Assembly: GCA_030642185.1 (NCBI GenBank)
Contig: DAOWOG010000013.1
Location: 1-10,965 of the forward strand
Reading direction: 5' to 3'
Origin: Helicobacteraceae bacterium
GTDB taxonomy: Bacteria > Campylobacterota > Campylobacteria > Campylobacterales > Sulfurimonadaceae
Length of the DNA: 10,965 nucleotides
The translations under genes were made by a program, and so were the position numbers. Within the stretch, counting starts at the first letter, position 1. Every line of letters starts with the position of its first letter. Positions 1 through 6,101 of this stretch are shown piece after piece. Below the pieces are notes generated by a model. That model was given only the letters and a program-made list of their open reading frames with translations, was not told the DNA's origin and made no database searches.

Positions 1-1268
1 TCACGGGCGATGGTAAACATTTTTGTTATCTCGTCTTCATTCATCGTGTATGGTGGCATAAAATAGACGACATTACCCAGAGGGCGTAAAAGTACCTCAT
101 GCTTTAAGGCATATTGGTACATTTCAAGATTGAGACGTTTGCCTGACGGAAAACTTTCCAGTTCAATGGCTGCAATCATTCCTCTTTGACGAATCTCTTT
201 GACATGTTTCAAGGTTTCAAACTCTGAGAGCAGTGTTGCCATTAAAGCTGCAGTGTTACGATTCTTTTCAACGACGTTTTCATCTTCAAAAATATCCAGC
301 GTGGCATTGGCTGCGGCGCATGCCAGGGTATTGCCGGTATAGCTGTGTGAATCCAAAAAGGATTTCCCTTCATTATAGTCACAGTAAAAATCCTGATAGA
401 TTTCATCCGTGAGCATCGTAACGGAGAGGGGTAGATAGCCCCCGGTAATTCCTTTCGAGAGACACATAAAGTCCGGAGTAATAGCGGCCTGTTCGCAGGC
501 GAAGAGCGTTCCTGTACGGCCAAAACCGACGGCAATTTCATCTGCTATCAGATGAACATCATATTCGTCGCACAGTGCCCGGAGTTTTGTGATATAGGTG
601 GCATCATACATGGCCATACTTCCTGCACATTGAACCAGCGGTTCAATAATAACGGAGCAGACTTCACCTTTTTTTTCTTCAAACAGACGCCGCATATCGT
701 CGATGGCCTCATCTTCATCACAGAGTGCGGGTGATTTGGCTTGAATCGTTTTGATCAGAATTTCATTATAGATCTCTTTATAAAGTTTTACGTCACCGAC
801 TGCCAATGCTCCCATCGTCTCACCATGGTAGCTGTTTTCGAGTGAGATAAAATAGGGTCGGATTTCGCCTCGGTTTTTAAAAGAGTGAAAACTCATTTTG
901 AGTGCGATTTCAACTGCACTGGAACCGTTGTCGCCAAAAAAGACTTTGTTAAGTCCATTAGGCGTCAGGTCTACCAGACGTTCGGCAAGTTTGACGGCGG
1001 GTTCATGGGTAAAACCGGCAAAAATGACATGTTCGAGCTCTTCAAGCTGTGTTTTGAGAGCATCATTGATATAACTGTTGGCATGACCAAAGAGATTGAC
1101 CCACCAGCTGCTGATCGCATCAAGATAGCGGTTTCCGTCAAAATCGTACAGGTAAACACCTTTGCCTTTTTTGATTGGGATCAAGGGAAGTGACTCATGG
1201 TCTTTCATCTGGGAGCAGGGATGAAAAATATGTTTCAGATCCCTGTCCATCAGTTCAACATTATTCAT
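1..1268 (-). CDS. bioA: Adenosylmethionine-8-amino-7-oxononanoate aminotransferase (BioA), C-terminal end outside window
   Basis: This PLP enzyme makes 7,8-diaminopelargonate from 7-keto-8-aminopelargonate with S-adenosylmethionine as amino donor, in cytosolic biotin synthesis. The frame is open for 422 codons from ATG at 1268 to the window edge. Known members have about 425-430 residues, so only a few C-terminal residues and the stop are missing. Visible signatures are the BioA-specific ISSWW at 52-56, the cofactor-phosphate loop GDNGSSAVE at 112-120, SYHGET at 146-151 (Tyr147), the pyridine-N aspartate in ADE at 242-244, and the Schiff-base lysine Lys272 in LSKGITGG. LLRPLGN near the end carries the substrate arginine. 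The SSWW motif separates BioA from other class III aminotransferases such as GabT, ArgD and HemL. AAAGG lies about six bases before the ATG. The gene starts 18 bases after the small zinc-ribbon gene and probably shares its transcript. The identification is firm. Confidence 0.95.
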   Translation of the reverse strand, partial: MNNVELMDRDLKHIFHPCSQMKDHESLPLIPIKKGKGVYLYDFDGNRYLDAISSWWVNLFGHANSYINDALKTQLEELEHVIFAGFTHEPAVKLAERLVDLTPNGLNKVFFGDNGSSAVEIALKMSFHSFKNRGEIRPYFISLENSYHGETMGALAVGDVKLYKEIYNEILIKTIQAKSPALCDEDEAIDDMRRLFEEKKGEVCSVIIEPLVQCAGSMAMYDATYITKLRALCDEYDVHLIADEIAVGFGRTGTLFACEQAAITPDFMCLSKGITGGYLPLSVTMLTDEIYQDFYCDYNEGKSFLDSHSYTGNTLACAAANATLDIFEDENVVEKNRNTAALMATLLSEFETLKHVKEIRQRGMIAAIELESFPSGKRLNLEMYQYALKHEVLLRPLGNVVYFMPPYTMNEDEITKMFTIAR

Positions 1269-1286
1269 GGGATACCTTTAGGATCA

Positions 1287-1448
1287 TTAATATTTAATAG
1301 TCTGTTCTTTAGCGTAAAATTTTTTCCCGCATCTTTTGCATTGATATTTATTTTTCTTTATCAGCCATTTTTCCAATTTATTGCGGTGTATTTGCGCACA
1401 ATCACCCCATCCGCAACTTGGGCATACAATACTCACTGCGTTTAACAT
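1287..1448 (-). CDS. Small zinc-ribbon protein, 53 residues, upstream of bioA
   Basis: This short intact frame runs from ATG at 1448 to TAA at 1287-1289. The product begins MLNAVSIVCPSCGW and has two paired-cysteine knuckles, CPSC at 9-12 and CKRC at 37-40. A lysine-rich, amphipathic stretch of 24 residues separates them and the end is basic (GKKFYAKE). An extra Cys17 and His21 lie between the knuckles. The spacing is that of a zinc ribbon and resembles the N-terminal ribbon of IS1-type InsA proteins and other small nucleic-acid-binding ribbons, but no catalytic domain follows. AAGG and AAAGG precede the ATG, an extended -10 promoter lies upstream, and bioA starts 18 bases downstream, so the two are probably cotranscribed. 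The function is unknown. A DNA- or RNA-binding role is inference from the fold and charge alone. The gene is short, but the cysteine pairs and good start signals argue that it is real. Confidence 0.75.
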   Translation of the reverse strand: MLNAVSIVCPSCGWGDCAQIHRNKLEKWLIKKNKYQCKRCGKKFYAKEQTIKY

Positions 1449-1476
1449 TGCCTTTACCTTAAGTCATGTTTATATA

Positions 1477-1485
1477 ATTATAGCA
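1477..1485 (-). promoter_or_regulatory. Extended -10 promoter for the zinc-ribbon gene and bioA
   Basis: Read on the minus strand, this site is TGCTATAAT, a perfect extended -10 (TGN plus TATAAT). It sits in AT-rich DNA with a T-rich run upstream, as usual for housekeeping promoters of Campylobacterota, which often lack a clear -35. Transcription would begin near 1470, giving a leader of roughly 20-25 bases before the ATG at 1448. The 70-base gap between the lnt stop and this gene contains no clear terminator hairpin, so some read-through from lnt is also possible. Confidence 0.6.
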
Positions 1486-1518
1486 ATATTCTATTTTATC
1501 TAACTAAAAAATGAATGT

Positions 1519-2754
1519 TTACCAAACAATTCCGCTTCCGCCCATATTGGCACTGTGAAATATGACAGTCCCGTGTTTTCGGGCATAGTAGCGCATAAGA
1601 AGGCGTTGCAGTGTCGGTTCGATGGAGGGATTAAACCATGCATTGTTGCTCAGGGCAACCATAAATTTCGGATCGCCTGCATAAAGCTCTTCGCAGGTTG
1701 CCTCGTAGCAGACGGCATTTCTAAAAAGTACTCCGCTGACATTGAAATCCGTCGGCTGCTGGGCATTGATATAGTCTGATGCACCGTCAAAAAAGGTCTC
1801 ATTGACCCAGGATTTTATAAAATTCGGCAGAGGGATATACTCCCCGAAAGGAACCAAAATCATTTTTTTGGCAATCTGCATTTTTCCCTGTTGAAAAAAG
1901 TAGCTCACATTATAGTTCTTTCCATCTTCGGCATAGAGAGCACCGGTGATGATGGCAATTTTGTAAGAGAGTGCTTTGAGTTCACTTTCAATGAGCGGAT
2001 GGTGATTTAAAAAGAGCGGAAAAACGGATTCCGGAAGGAGTACAAGATCATAATTTTCTTCGATCGCCTGCTCGATGGCTGCAAAATTATCAGCGACACT
2101 TTGTGAACGTTGATCGGCCTCCCATTTAAGGGCCTGCGGAGTCTGTGTGGAAACCAGTTTAATGGAAAGGGGCGGCAGCGGTTTTTGAGGGGTGCTGAAC
2201 TGCAGTGCTGATACAAATAGAATCAGCGAGGCATAACGCAGCGGTGTTTTAAGCATTGCAAAAAGTGAAAGCCCTGCTAAAATAAGTGCAAATTGCCACT
2301 TTTCGATGCCAAAATAGCTGTCAATAAAGATCAGTTCTATCTGCATCCAGTTCCAGTCAAATGGTTCATAAAAAGTGAGCGCAAATAAAAAGAGTGCTCT
2401 CAGCCAGATCTGCTTCGTCAGTGCCAAAACACCAAAAAAGAGCATGTATATCAAGGCAAAAAGCACTATGATGACCGGTGTCATCCATCCAACATGATAG
2501 TATTCAAAACTGTAGCTGATCCAGTAGAACCAGAGCAGACCGATGAAAAGGCCGCTGATCAGTACTGTACGGCGATTGACGATCAGGAATGCATAAAGAG
2601 CGATAAGCGCAAAAAGTGTATTGATCGTCAAGTATGAAATATGCCACTGCTCGAAATAGATAAACGCTGAAAAGAGCAGGGCAATAATAAGGGCATTGAT
2701 GATGTCGATCAATACGGACGGTAAAGACTGAAAACGGATGATGAGCTGTTGCAT
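1519..2754 (-). CDS. lnt: Apolipoprotein N-acyltransferase (Lnt), short form
   Basis: Lnt transfers a fatty acid from phospholipid to the N-terminal diacylglyceryl-cysteine of apolipoproteins in the inner membrane, the last step of lipoprotein maturation. The 411-residue product has about six membrane helices in its first 185 residues, then a nitrilase-like domain. The catalytic triad is recognisable by alignment with E. coli E267/K335/C387: Glu242 in LPES, Lys297 in KKMILVPFGEYIP (with Glu305), and Cys349 in AVCYE. The protein stops at SANMGGSGIVW, soon after the domain, and lacks the final membrane helix of the E. coli enzyme (512 residues). I recall the Helicobacter and Campylobacter enzymes as similarly short. 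The ATG at 2754 has no good Shine-Dalgarno: the sequence just upstream is pyrimidine-rich, with AAGG some 13 bases away. The gene diverges from yajC. Confidence 0.92.
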   Translation of the reverse strand: MQQLIIRFQSLPSVLIDIINALIIALLFSAFIYFEQWHISYLTINTLFALIALYAFLIVNRRTVLISGLFIGLLWFYWISYSFEYYHVGWMTPVIIVLFALIYMLFFGVLALTKQIWLRALFLFALTFYEPFDWNWMQIELIFIDSYFGIEKWQFALILAGLSLFAMLKTPLRYASLILFVSALQFSTPQKPLPPLSIKLVSTQTPQALKWEADQRSQSVADNFAAIEQAIEENYDLVLLPESVFPLFLNHHPLIESELKALSYKIAIITGALYAEDGKNYNVSYFFQQGKMQIAKKMILVPFGEYIPLPNFIKSWVNETFFDGASDYINAQQPTDFNVSGVLFRNAVCYEATCEELYAGDPKFMVALSNNAWFNPSIEPTLQRLLMRYYARKHGTVIFHSANMGGSGIVW

Positions 2755-2761
2755 AAAGGGA

Positions 2762-2767
2762 ATTATA
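2762..2767 (-). promoter_or_regulatory. Possible -10 element close to the lnt start
   Basis: The minus strand reads TATAAT here, in the context AAGGTATAATTCC. A start six or seven bases downstream would fall at or next to the lnt ATG at 2754, giving a leaderless or nearly leaderless transcript. That would fit the lack of a Shine-Dalgarno. I see no convincing -35. A second candidate -10 for lnt lies further upstream, at 2820-2825. The choice between them is not settled by sequence. Confidence 0.35.
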
Positions 2768-2819
2768 CCTTAAGGGTACAGAGAGTAATCACCTTTTATT
2801 ACGCTGTAACCGTTCTTTA

Positions 2820-2825
2820 AGTATA
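2820..2825 (-). promoter_or_regulatory. Possible upstream -10 element for lnt
   Basis: The minus strand reads TATACT here, overlapping the plus-strand TATAAT of the yajC promoter by four bases. It would give lnt a leader of about 60 bases. The overlap suggests one AT-rich box that may serve both directions, as known for symmetric bacterial promoters. This rests on a six-base match only. Confidence 0.3.
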
Positions 2826-2827
2826 AT
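2822..2827 (+). promoter_or_regulatory. -10 element of the yajC-secD-secF promoter
   Basis: A consensus TATAAT follows the T-rich run CGTTCTTTAAG. No good -35 is seen at 17-base spacing (TTACGC at 2799-2804), which is normal for sigma-70 promoters in this phylum. The predicted start near 2834 leaves a leader of about 25 bases with AAAGG at 2845-2849 ahead of the yajC ATG. The position in the lnt-yajC divergent gap supports it. Confidence 0.6.
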
Positions 2828-2844
2828 GGGCAAATTTTTAACCT

Positions 2845-2849
2845 AAAGG
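2845..2849 (+). promoter_or_regulatory. Ribosome binding site that fixes the yajC start
   Basis: AAAGG ends nine bases before the ATG at 2859. An in-frame TTG at 2850 directly abuts the site with no spacer, so it cannot be the start. The ATG at 2859 is therefore preferred. Confidence 0.6.
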
Positions 2850-2858
2850 TTGTTTTAT

Positions 2859-3125
2859 ATGGACATCGTCGCACAGTTATTGCCGTTCATCTTTTTGATC
2901 GCTATCATGTATTTTATTATCATCCGCCCGCAGCAACAGCAGGCAAAGAAGCACAAAGAGATGGTTGAGAGTCTCCAAAAAGGGGACAAAATAGTTACAA
3001 ACGGCGGTTTTATCGTTGAAATCAAGAAAGTGGAAGAGAACTTTTATTCTGTCAAGATAAACAATGACGTTGTTGTCAAACTTGATAAAGATGCTGTGGC
3101 ACGAAAGTATGAGGATGAAGCTTAA
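2859..3125 (+). CDS. yajC: Preprotein translocase accessory subunit YajC
   Basis: YajC is a small inner-membrane protein that associates with SecDF and the SecYEG channel. The 88-residue product begins MDIVAQLLPF, has a single membrane helix at about residues 5-23, then the hallmark RPQQQQAKKHKEM at about 24-36. A soluble part follows with the conserved GDKIVTNGG loop and a small beta-rich end. Size and architecture match the family (about 85-110 residues). The start at ATG 2859 is set by AAAGG at 2845-2849. The reading frame overlaps the start of secD by 11 bases, so translation of the two is probably coupled. It is the first gene of the yajC-secD-secF operon. Confidence 0.93.
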   Translation: MDIVAQLLPFIFLIAIMYFIIIRPQQQQAKKHKEMVESLQKGDKIVTNGGFIVEIKKVEENFYSVKINNDVVVKLDKDAVARKYEDEA

Positions 3126-4686
3126 TTTTCGCATAATCGTTTTTGCTGCAGCGATACTTTTCGGTGTTGTTTTTTCAATGCCTTCGCTGCTTCAAATGGA
3201 AAAAGGTGCCAAGGTTTCGCTTGGACTTGATCTTCAGGGCGGTCTGCATATGCTGCTGGGTGTCAAAGTCGAAGAGGCCGTGGACTCACGCTACACTTCG
3301 ATTGCCTCCAGTATCAAACACTTTACTGATCGCAATGAAATCCTGCTTGATTCGTTGACACCTGGGGAGAGTTCGGTCGATTTTGTTCTGCTTGACAGTG
3401 ATGACGAGCCTGCGATGAATGCGATGCTCAAAGAGGTTGACGGTCTCAAGGTTGATATTGAGGGTGAAAACTATCATCTGACACTGACGCCGGAGTCGAT
3501 CGAAGCGACGAAAAAACTGGCGGTGGATCAGGCGATTGAAACCATTCGTAACCGTCTGGACCAATTTGGACTGGCAGAACCGACAGTTGCACGTCAGGGC
3601 GAAGAGAAGATACTGGTCGAATTGCCGGGTATCAAGTCTCCGGAAGAGGAAAAGCGTGCCCGTGAATTGATCTCGCGTTCCGCCAAACTTCAGATGATGG
3701 CACTGGACGAAGAACGTAAAATGCGTGTCTACAACATGACAGAAGCGGAAGCGGCGAAATACGGTGACGTTATTCTGGATGATGTTGCCAGAGTGGGAGA
3801 AAAATACCTGATCAAAGAGATCCCGATTCTTGACGGTTCCATGCTGACAGATGCCCGGGTGTCATTTGATCAGAATAACCGTCCGATTATCAATTTCTCG
3901 CTTGATTCGGAAGGGGCCCAGATCTTTGGTGATTTTACCGGCCGAAATGTCGGGAATCATCTTGCCATTGTCCTTGACGGGAAAGTCTACTCTGCTCCGG
4001 TAATCAATGAACGGATCGGCGGCGGAAGCGGTCAGATCAGTGGAGATTATACCGTTATGGAAGCACAGGATCTTGCTATTGCATTGCGATCGGGCGCACT
4101 GCTCGCACCGATTTATCTGATGGAAAAACGTTCTGTCGGACCAAGTTTGGGTGCCGATAGTATTCGAGCGAGTATGATTGCTCTGCTGGGCGGATTTGTA
4201 TTGGTAATCATCTTTATGCTTTTTTATTATAAAATGGCCGGTTTTATTGCCAATATTGCGCTGATCGCCAATCTTTTTATCATTTTGGCGGTCATGGCAC
4301 TGTTTGGTGCGACACTGACCCTTCCGGGTATGGCGGGGATCGTCCTGACCGTCGGTATGGCGGTGGATGCAAACGTTATTATCTCTGAACGGATACGTGA
4401 ATTGATCTATCAGGGGCTTTCTGTGCATAAAGCGATCGAACAGGGTTACGCGAATGCGATGCGCGCTATCCTGGATGCCAATATTACGACATTGATCGCT
4501 GCAGTTGTGCTGTATGCCTATGGAACAGGGGCGATCAAAGGATTTGCCATTACGATCAGTATCGGTATTTTAGCTTCAATGCTGACTGCGATTCTGGGGA
4601 CACACGGTATTTATGAAATGCTGGAATCCAAAATTGTCAAAAGTAAAAATATGGCCATCTGGTTTGGCGTGAAGAAGGCGGCGTAA
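3115..4686 (+). CDS. secD: Protein translocase subunit SecD
   Basis: SecD and SecF form a proton-driven membrane complex that helps pull exported proteins out of SecYEG on the periplasmic side. With the start at ATG 3115 the protein has 523 residues. Helix 1 (about 6-26) is followed by LGLDLQGG at 36-43, a large periplasmic region with VELPGI, IVLDGKVYSAPVI and ALRSGALLAPI (323-333), then VGPSLGADSI at 341-350. Five C-terminal helices follow, with the essential helix-4 motif VGMAVDANVIISERI at 413-427. Asp418 corresponds to the proton-relay aspartate. GAAAG lies seven bases before 3115. An in-frame ATG at 3109 is an alternative but sits too close to that site, and longer extensions run deep into yajC. 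The TAA abuts the secF ATG. Confidence 0.95.
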   Translation: MKLNFRIIVFAAAILFGVVFSMPSLLQMEKGAKVSLGLDLQGGLHMLLGVKVEEAVDSRYTSIASSIKHFTDRNEILLDSLTPGESSVDFVLLDSDDEPAMNAMLKEVDGLKVDIEGENYHLTLTPESIEATKKLAVDQAIETIRNRLDQFGLAEPTVARQGEEKILVELPGIKSPEEEKRARELISRSAKLQMMALDEERKMRVYNMTEAEAAKYGDVILDDVARVGEKYLIKEIPILDGSMLTDARVSFDQNNRPIINFSLDSEGAQIFGDFTGRNVGNHLAIVLDGKVYSAPVINERIGGGSGQISGDYTVMEAQDLAIALRSGALLAPIYLMEKRSVGPSLGADSIRASMIALLGGFVLVIIFMLFYYKMAGFIANIALIANLFIILAVMALFGATLTLPGMAGIVLTVGMAVDANVIISERIRELIYQGLSVHKAIEQGYANAMRAILDANITTLIAAVVLYAYGTGAIKGFAITISIGILASMLTAILGTHGIYEMLESKIVKSKNMAIWFGVKKAA

Positions 4687-5658
4687 ATGGAATTTTTCAA
4701 ATATACCAAAACCTATAATTTTATGGGAAAATCGAAAGCCGCAATGATGTTTTCGATTGCTATGGTGCTGGCTTCTTATGTTTTTCTTTTTACAAAAGGG
4801 CTGAATTACGGGGTTGATTTTGCCGGCGGCACGATTGTTCAGGTTAAGTATACCCAGGCGGCTCCCATCGATAAGATGCGTGAACAGCTTAAGAGTGATC
4901 CTGCATTTCACGGTGCTTCCATTACGGAGTTCGGCTCTGTGGAAGAGGTGATTATCCGTCTGAAAAGCAGTTCGCAAAGTGTTACGACCGATATTGGTGA
5001 CAGCGCACGGGAAATGCTTAAAGGCACGGGGGAGTTTGAGGTTCGCCGTGTCGATATTGTCGGTCCGAAAGTCGGAAATGAACTGCGTGAAAAAGGGATA
5101 ATGTCGCTGATTCTGGCGACGATTGGTATCCTGATTTACGTTGCATTTCGCTTTGAATGGCGTTTTGCCGTGGCGTCCATCGTGGCGTTGGTGCATGACA
5201 TCTCCATCGCTTTGGGGGCATTGGCACTGTTCCAGATCGATGTGAACCTTGATGTACTGGCAGCCCTTTTAACGATTTTGGGTTATTCGCTTAACGATAC
5301 GATTATCGTTTTTGACCGGATCCGTGAAGGGATCACTACGTCAAAAAGTACGAATCTCGGTGAGGTGATCAATGAATCGATCACGCGTACCCTGGCCCGT
5401 ACAACCCTGACTTCACTCACGACATTTTTTGTGGTGTTTACACTGTTTGTCTTTGGCGGTGAGATCATCCATTCGTTTGCCTTTACCCTGCTTGTGGGTA
5501 TCGTGGTCGGTACCTACAGTTCAATCTTTGTCGCATCACCGATATTGATGTGGTTCGGTTTTGACATTAAAGGCTACCGTGCCCGATTGGCAGAAAAAGC
5601 AAAAGGTGCAGCTGAGAAAGAGCGCATGCGTGCACAGTTCGAGCAGGGCACCGTTTAA
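4687..5658 (+). CDS. secF: Protein translocase subunit SecF
   Basis: SecF is the partner of SecD in the proton-driven export complex. The 323-residue product has helix 1 at about 18-38, the signature GVDFAGGT at 42-49, a short periplasmic domain with VDIVGPKVGNELR at 122-134, and five further helices. Conserved sites include VHD at 169-171 and the helix-4 motif LGYSLNDTIIVFDRIRE at 198-214, with Asn203-Asp204. The C-terminal tail is charged. The ATG directly follows the secD TAA with no gap, and AAGG at 4675-4678 gives an eight-base spacer, so the start is secure. SecD and SecF are separate genes here, not fused as in many Firmicutes. Confidence 0.95.
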   Translation: MEFFKYTKTYNFMGKSKAAMMFSIAMVLASYVFLFTKGLNYGVDFAGGTIVQVKYTQAAPIDKMREQLKSDPAFHGASITEFGSVEEVIIRLKSSSQSVTTDIGDSAREMLKGTGEFEVRRVDIVGPKVGNELREKGIMSLILATIGILIYVAFRFEWRFAVASIVALVHDISIALGALALFQIDVNLDVLAALLTILGYSLNDTIIVFDRIREGITTSKSTNLGEVINESITRTLARTTLTSLTTFFVVFTLFVFGGEIIHSFAFTLLVGIVVGTYSSIFVASPILMWFGFDIKGYRARLAEKAKGAAEKERMRAQFEQGTV

Positions 5659-5679
5659 AAATATACAGAAGGAGTTAGG

Positions 5680-6018
5680 ATGGATTGGGGTAAAGTAGTC
5701 TACGTCTTTTTTTCATTGATGAGTCTGACATCTACTGCCGGATTTTTGTATGAGCATACAGCTATTGCACTGTTCGTGGCAGCCAGTTTAAATTTGGTTT
5801 CAACCATTTTGAAGATCGGGGTACGTACCCTCCTCGCTGCCGAGCTTCTTGCCAGTTCGCTGGTAGCAGACCTGCACCTTATACCTGCTTTTCTTTATCT
5901 GGTTGTATCGGATAATATGGAGTGGGCCATTGCATTGGCGATTGGTGCATTGATTGCCAATATCTTCTCTATGGGTCTGGTCTATATAGAAAGTGCCAAA
6001 ACACGCGAAGAATATTAA
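5680..6018 (+). CDS. Small four-helix membrane protein of unknown function (probably the DUF6394 family)
   Basis: The 112-residue product is almost entirely hydrophobic. Four membrane helices are evident at about 5-24, 27-46, 51-76 and 80-103. A few charged residues mark the loops (Glu25-His26, Lys45/Arg49, Asp64, Asp78) and the tail is short and charged (ESAKTREEY). There is no signal peptide cleavage site and no catalytic motif that I recognise. A strong AAGGAG five bases before the ATG at 5680 supports expression. It follows secF by 21 bases with no terminator between, so it is probably part of the yajC-secD-secF transcript, and a hairpin follows it. I recall proteins of this kind in Campylobacterota under the label DUF6394, but I could not check this. 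The position suggests, without proving, a link to the SecDF-YajC complex. Confidence 0.8.
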   Translation: MDWGKVVYVFFSLMSLTSTAGFLYEHTAIALFVAASLNLVSTILKIGVRTLLAAELLASSLVADLHLIPAFLYLVVSDNMEWAIALAIGALIANIFSMGLVYIESAKTREEY

Positions 6019-6037
6019 AAAGCCTCAACATTAAATA

Positions 6038-6060
6038 CAATCAGACGTATGGTCTGATTG
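6038..6060 (+). terminator. Hairpin between the small membrane gene and leuS, probable intrinsic terminator
   Basis: CAATCAGAC (6038-6046) pairs perfectly with GTCTGATTG (6052-6060) around a five-base loop, giving a nine-base-pair stem. The run after it, CTGTTTTACATT, has only four consecutive T, so termination may be partial. The hairpin would close the sec transcript and leave leuS with its own weak promoter or with read-through. The gap between the genes (6019-6101) holds no small open frame that I can support. Confidence 0.55.
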
Positions 6061-6090
6061 CTGTTTTACATTATTTCTAATTACCCTGAC

Positions 6091-6095
6091 AGGAG
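6091..6095 (+). promoter_or_regulatory. Ribosome binding site that supports the TTG start of leuS
   Basis: AGGAG lies six bases before TTG at 6102. The first in-frame ATG comes only well into the catalytic core (SMFPFPSG), so it would cut into conserved sequence. The site and the conserved N-terminus ([11 protein letters not shown]) together fix TTG 6102 as the start. Confidence 0.75.
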
Positions 6096-6101
6096 ACTCT
6101 A

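Noticed and set aside
1197..1445. 82-codon plus-strand frame between bioA and lnt
   Set aside because: It overlaps the bioA start and is antisense to the zinc-ribbon gene, which has better start signals and a clear Cys-pair motif.
3862..4428. 188-codon open frame on the minus strand
   Set aside because: It lies fully inside secD, antisense to strongly conserved motifs. Its product is rich in His, Arg, Gln and Asn without any domain, as expected of a shadow frame.
4576..5196. 206-codon open frame on the minus strand
   Set aside because: It is antisense to the end of secD and much of secF, has no ribosome site and no recognisable domain, and is composed like the other antisense shadows.
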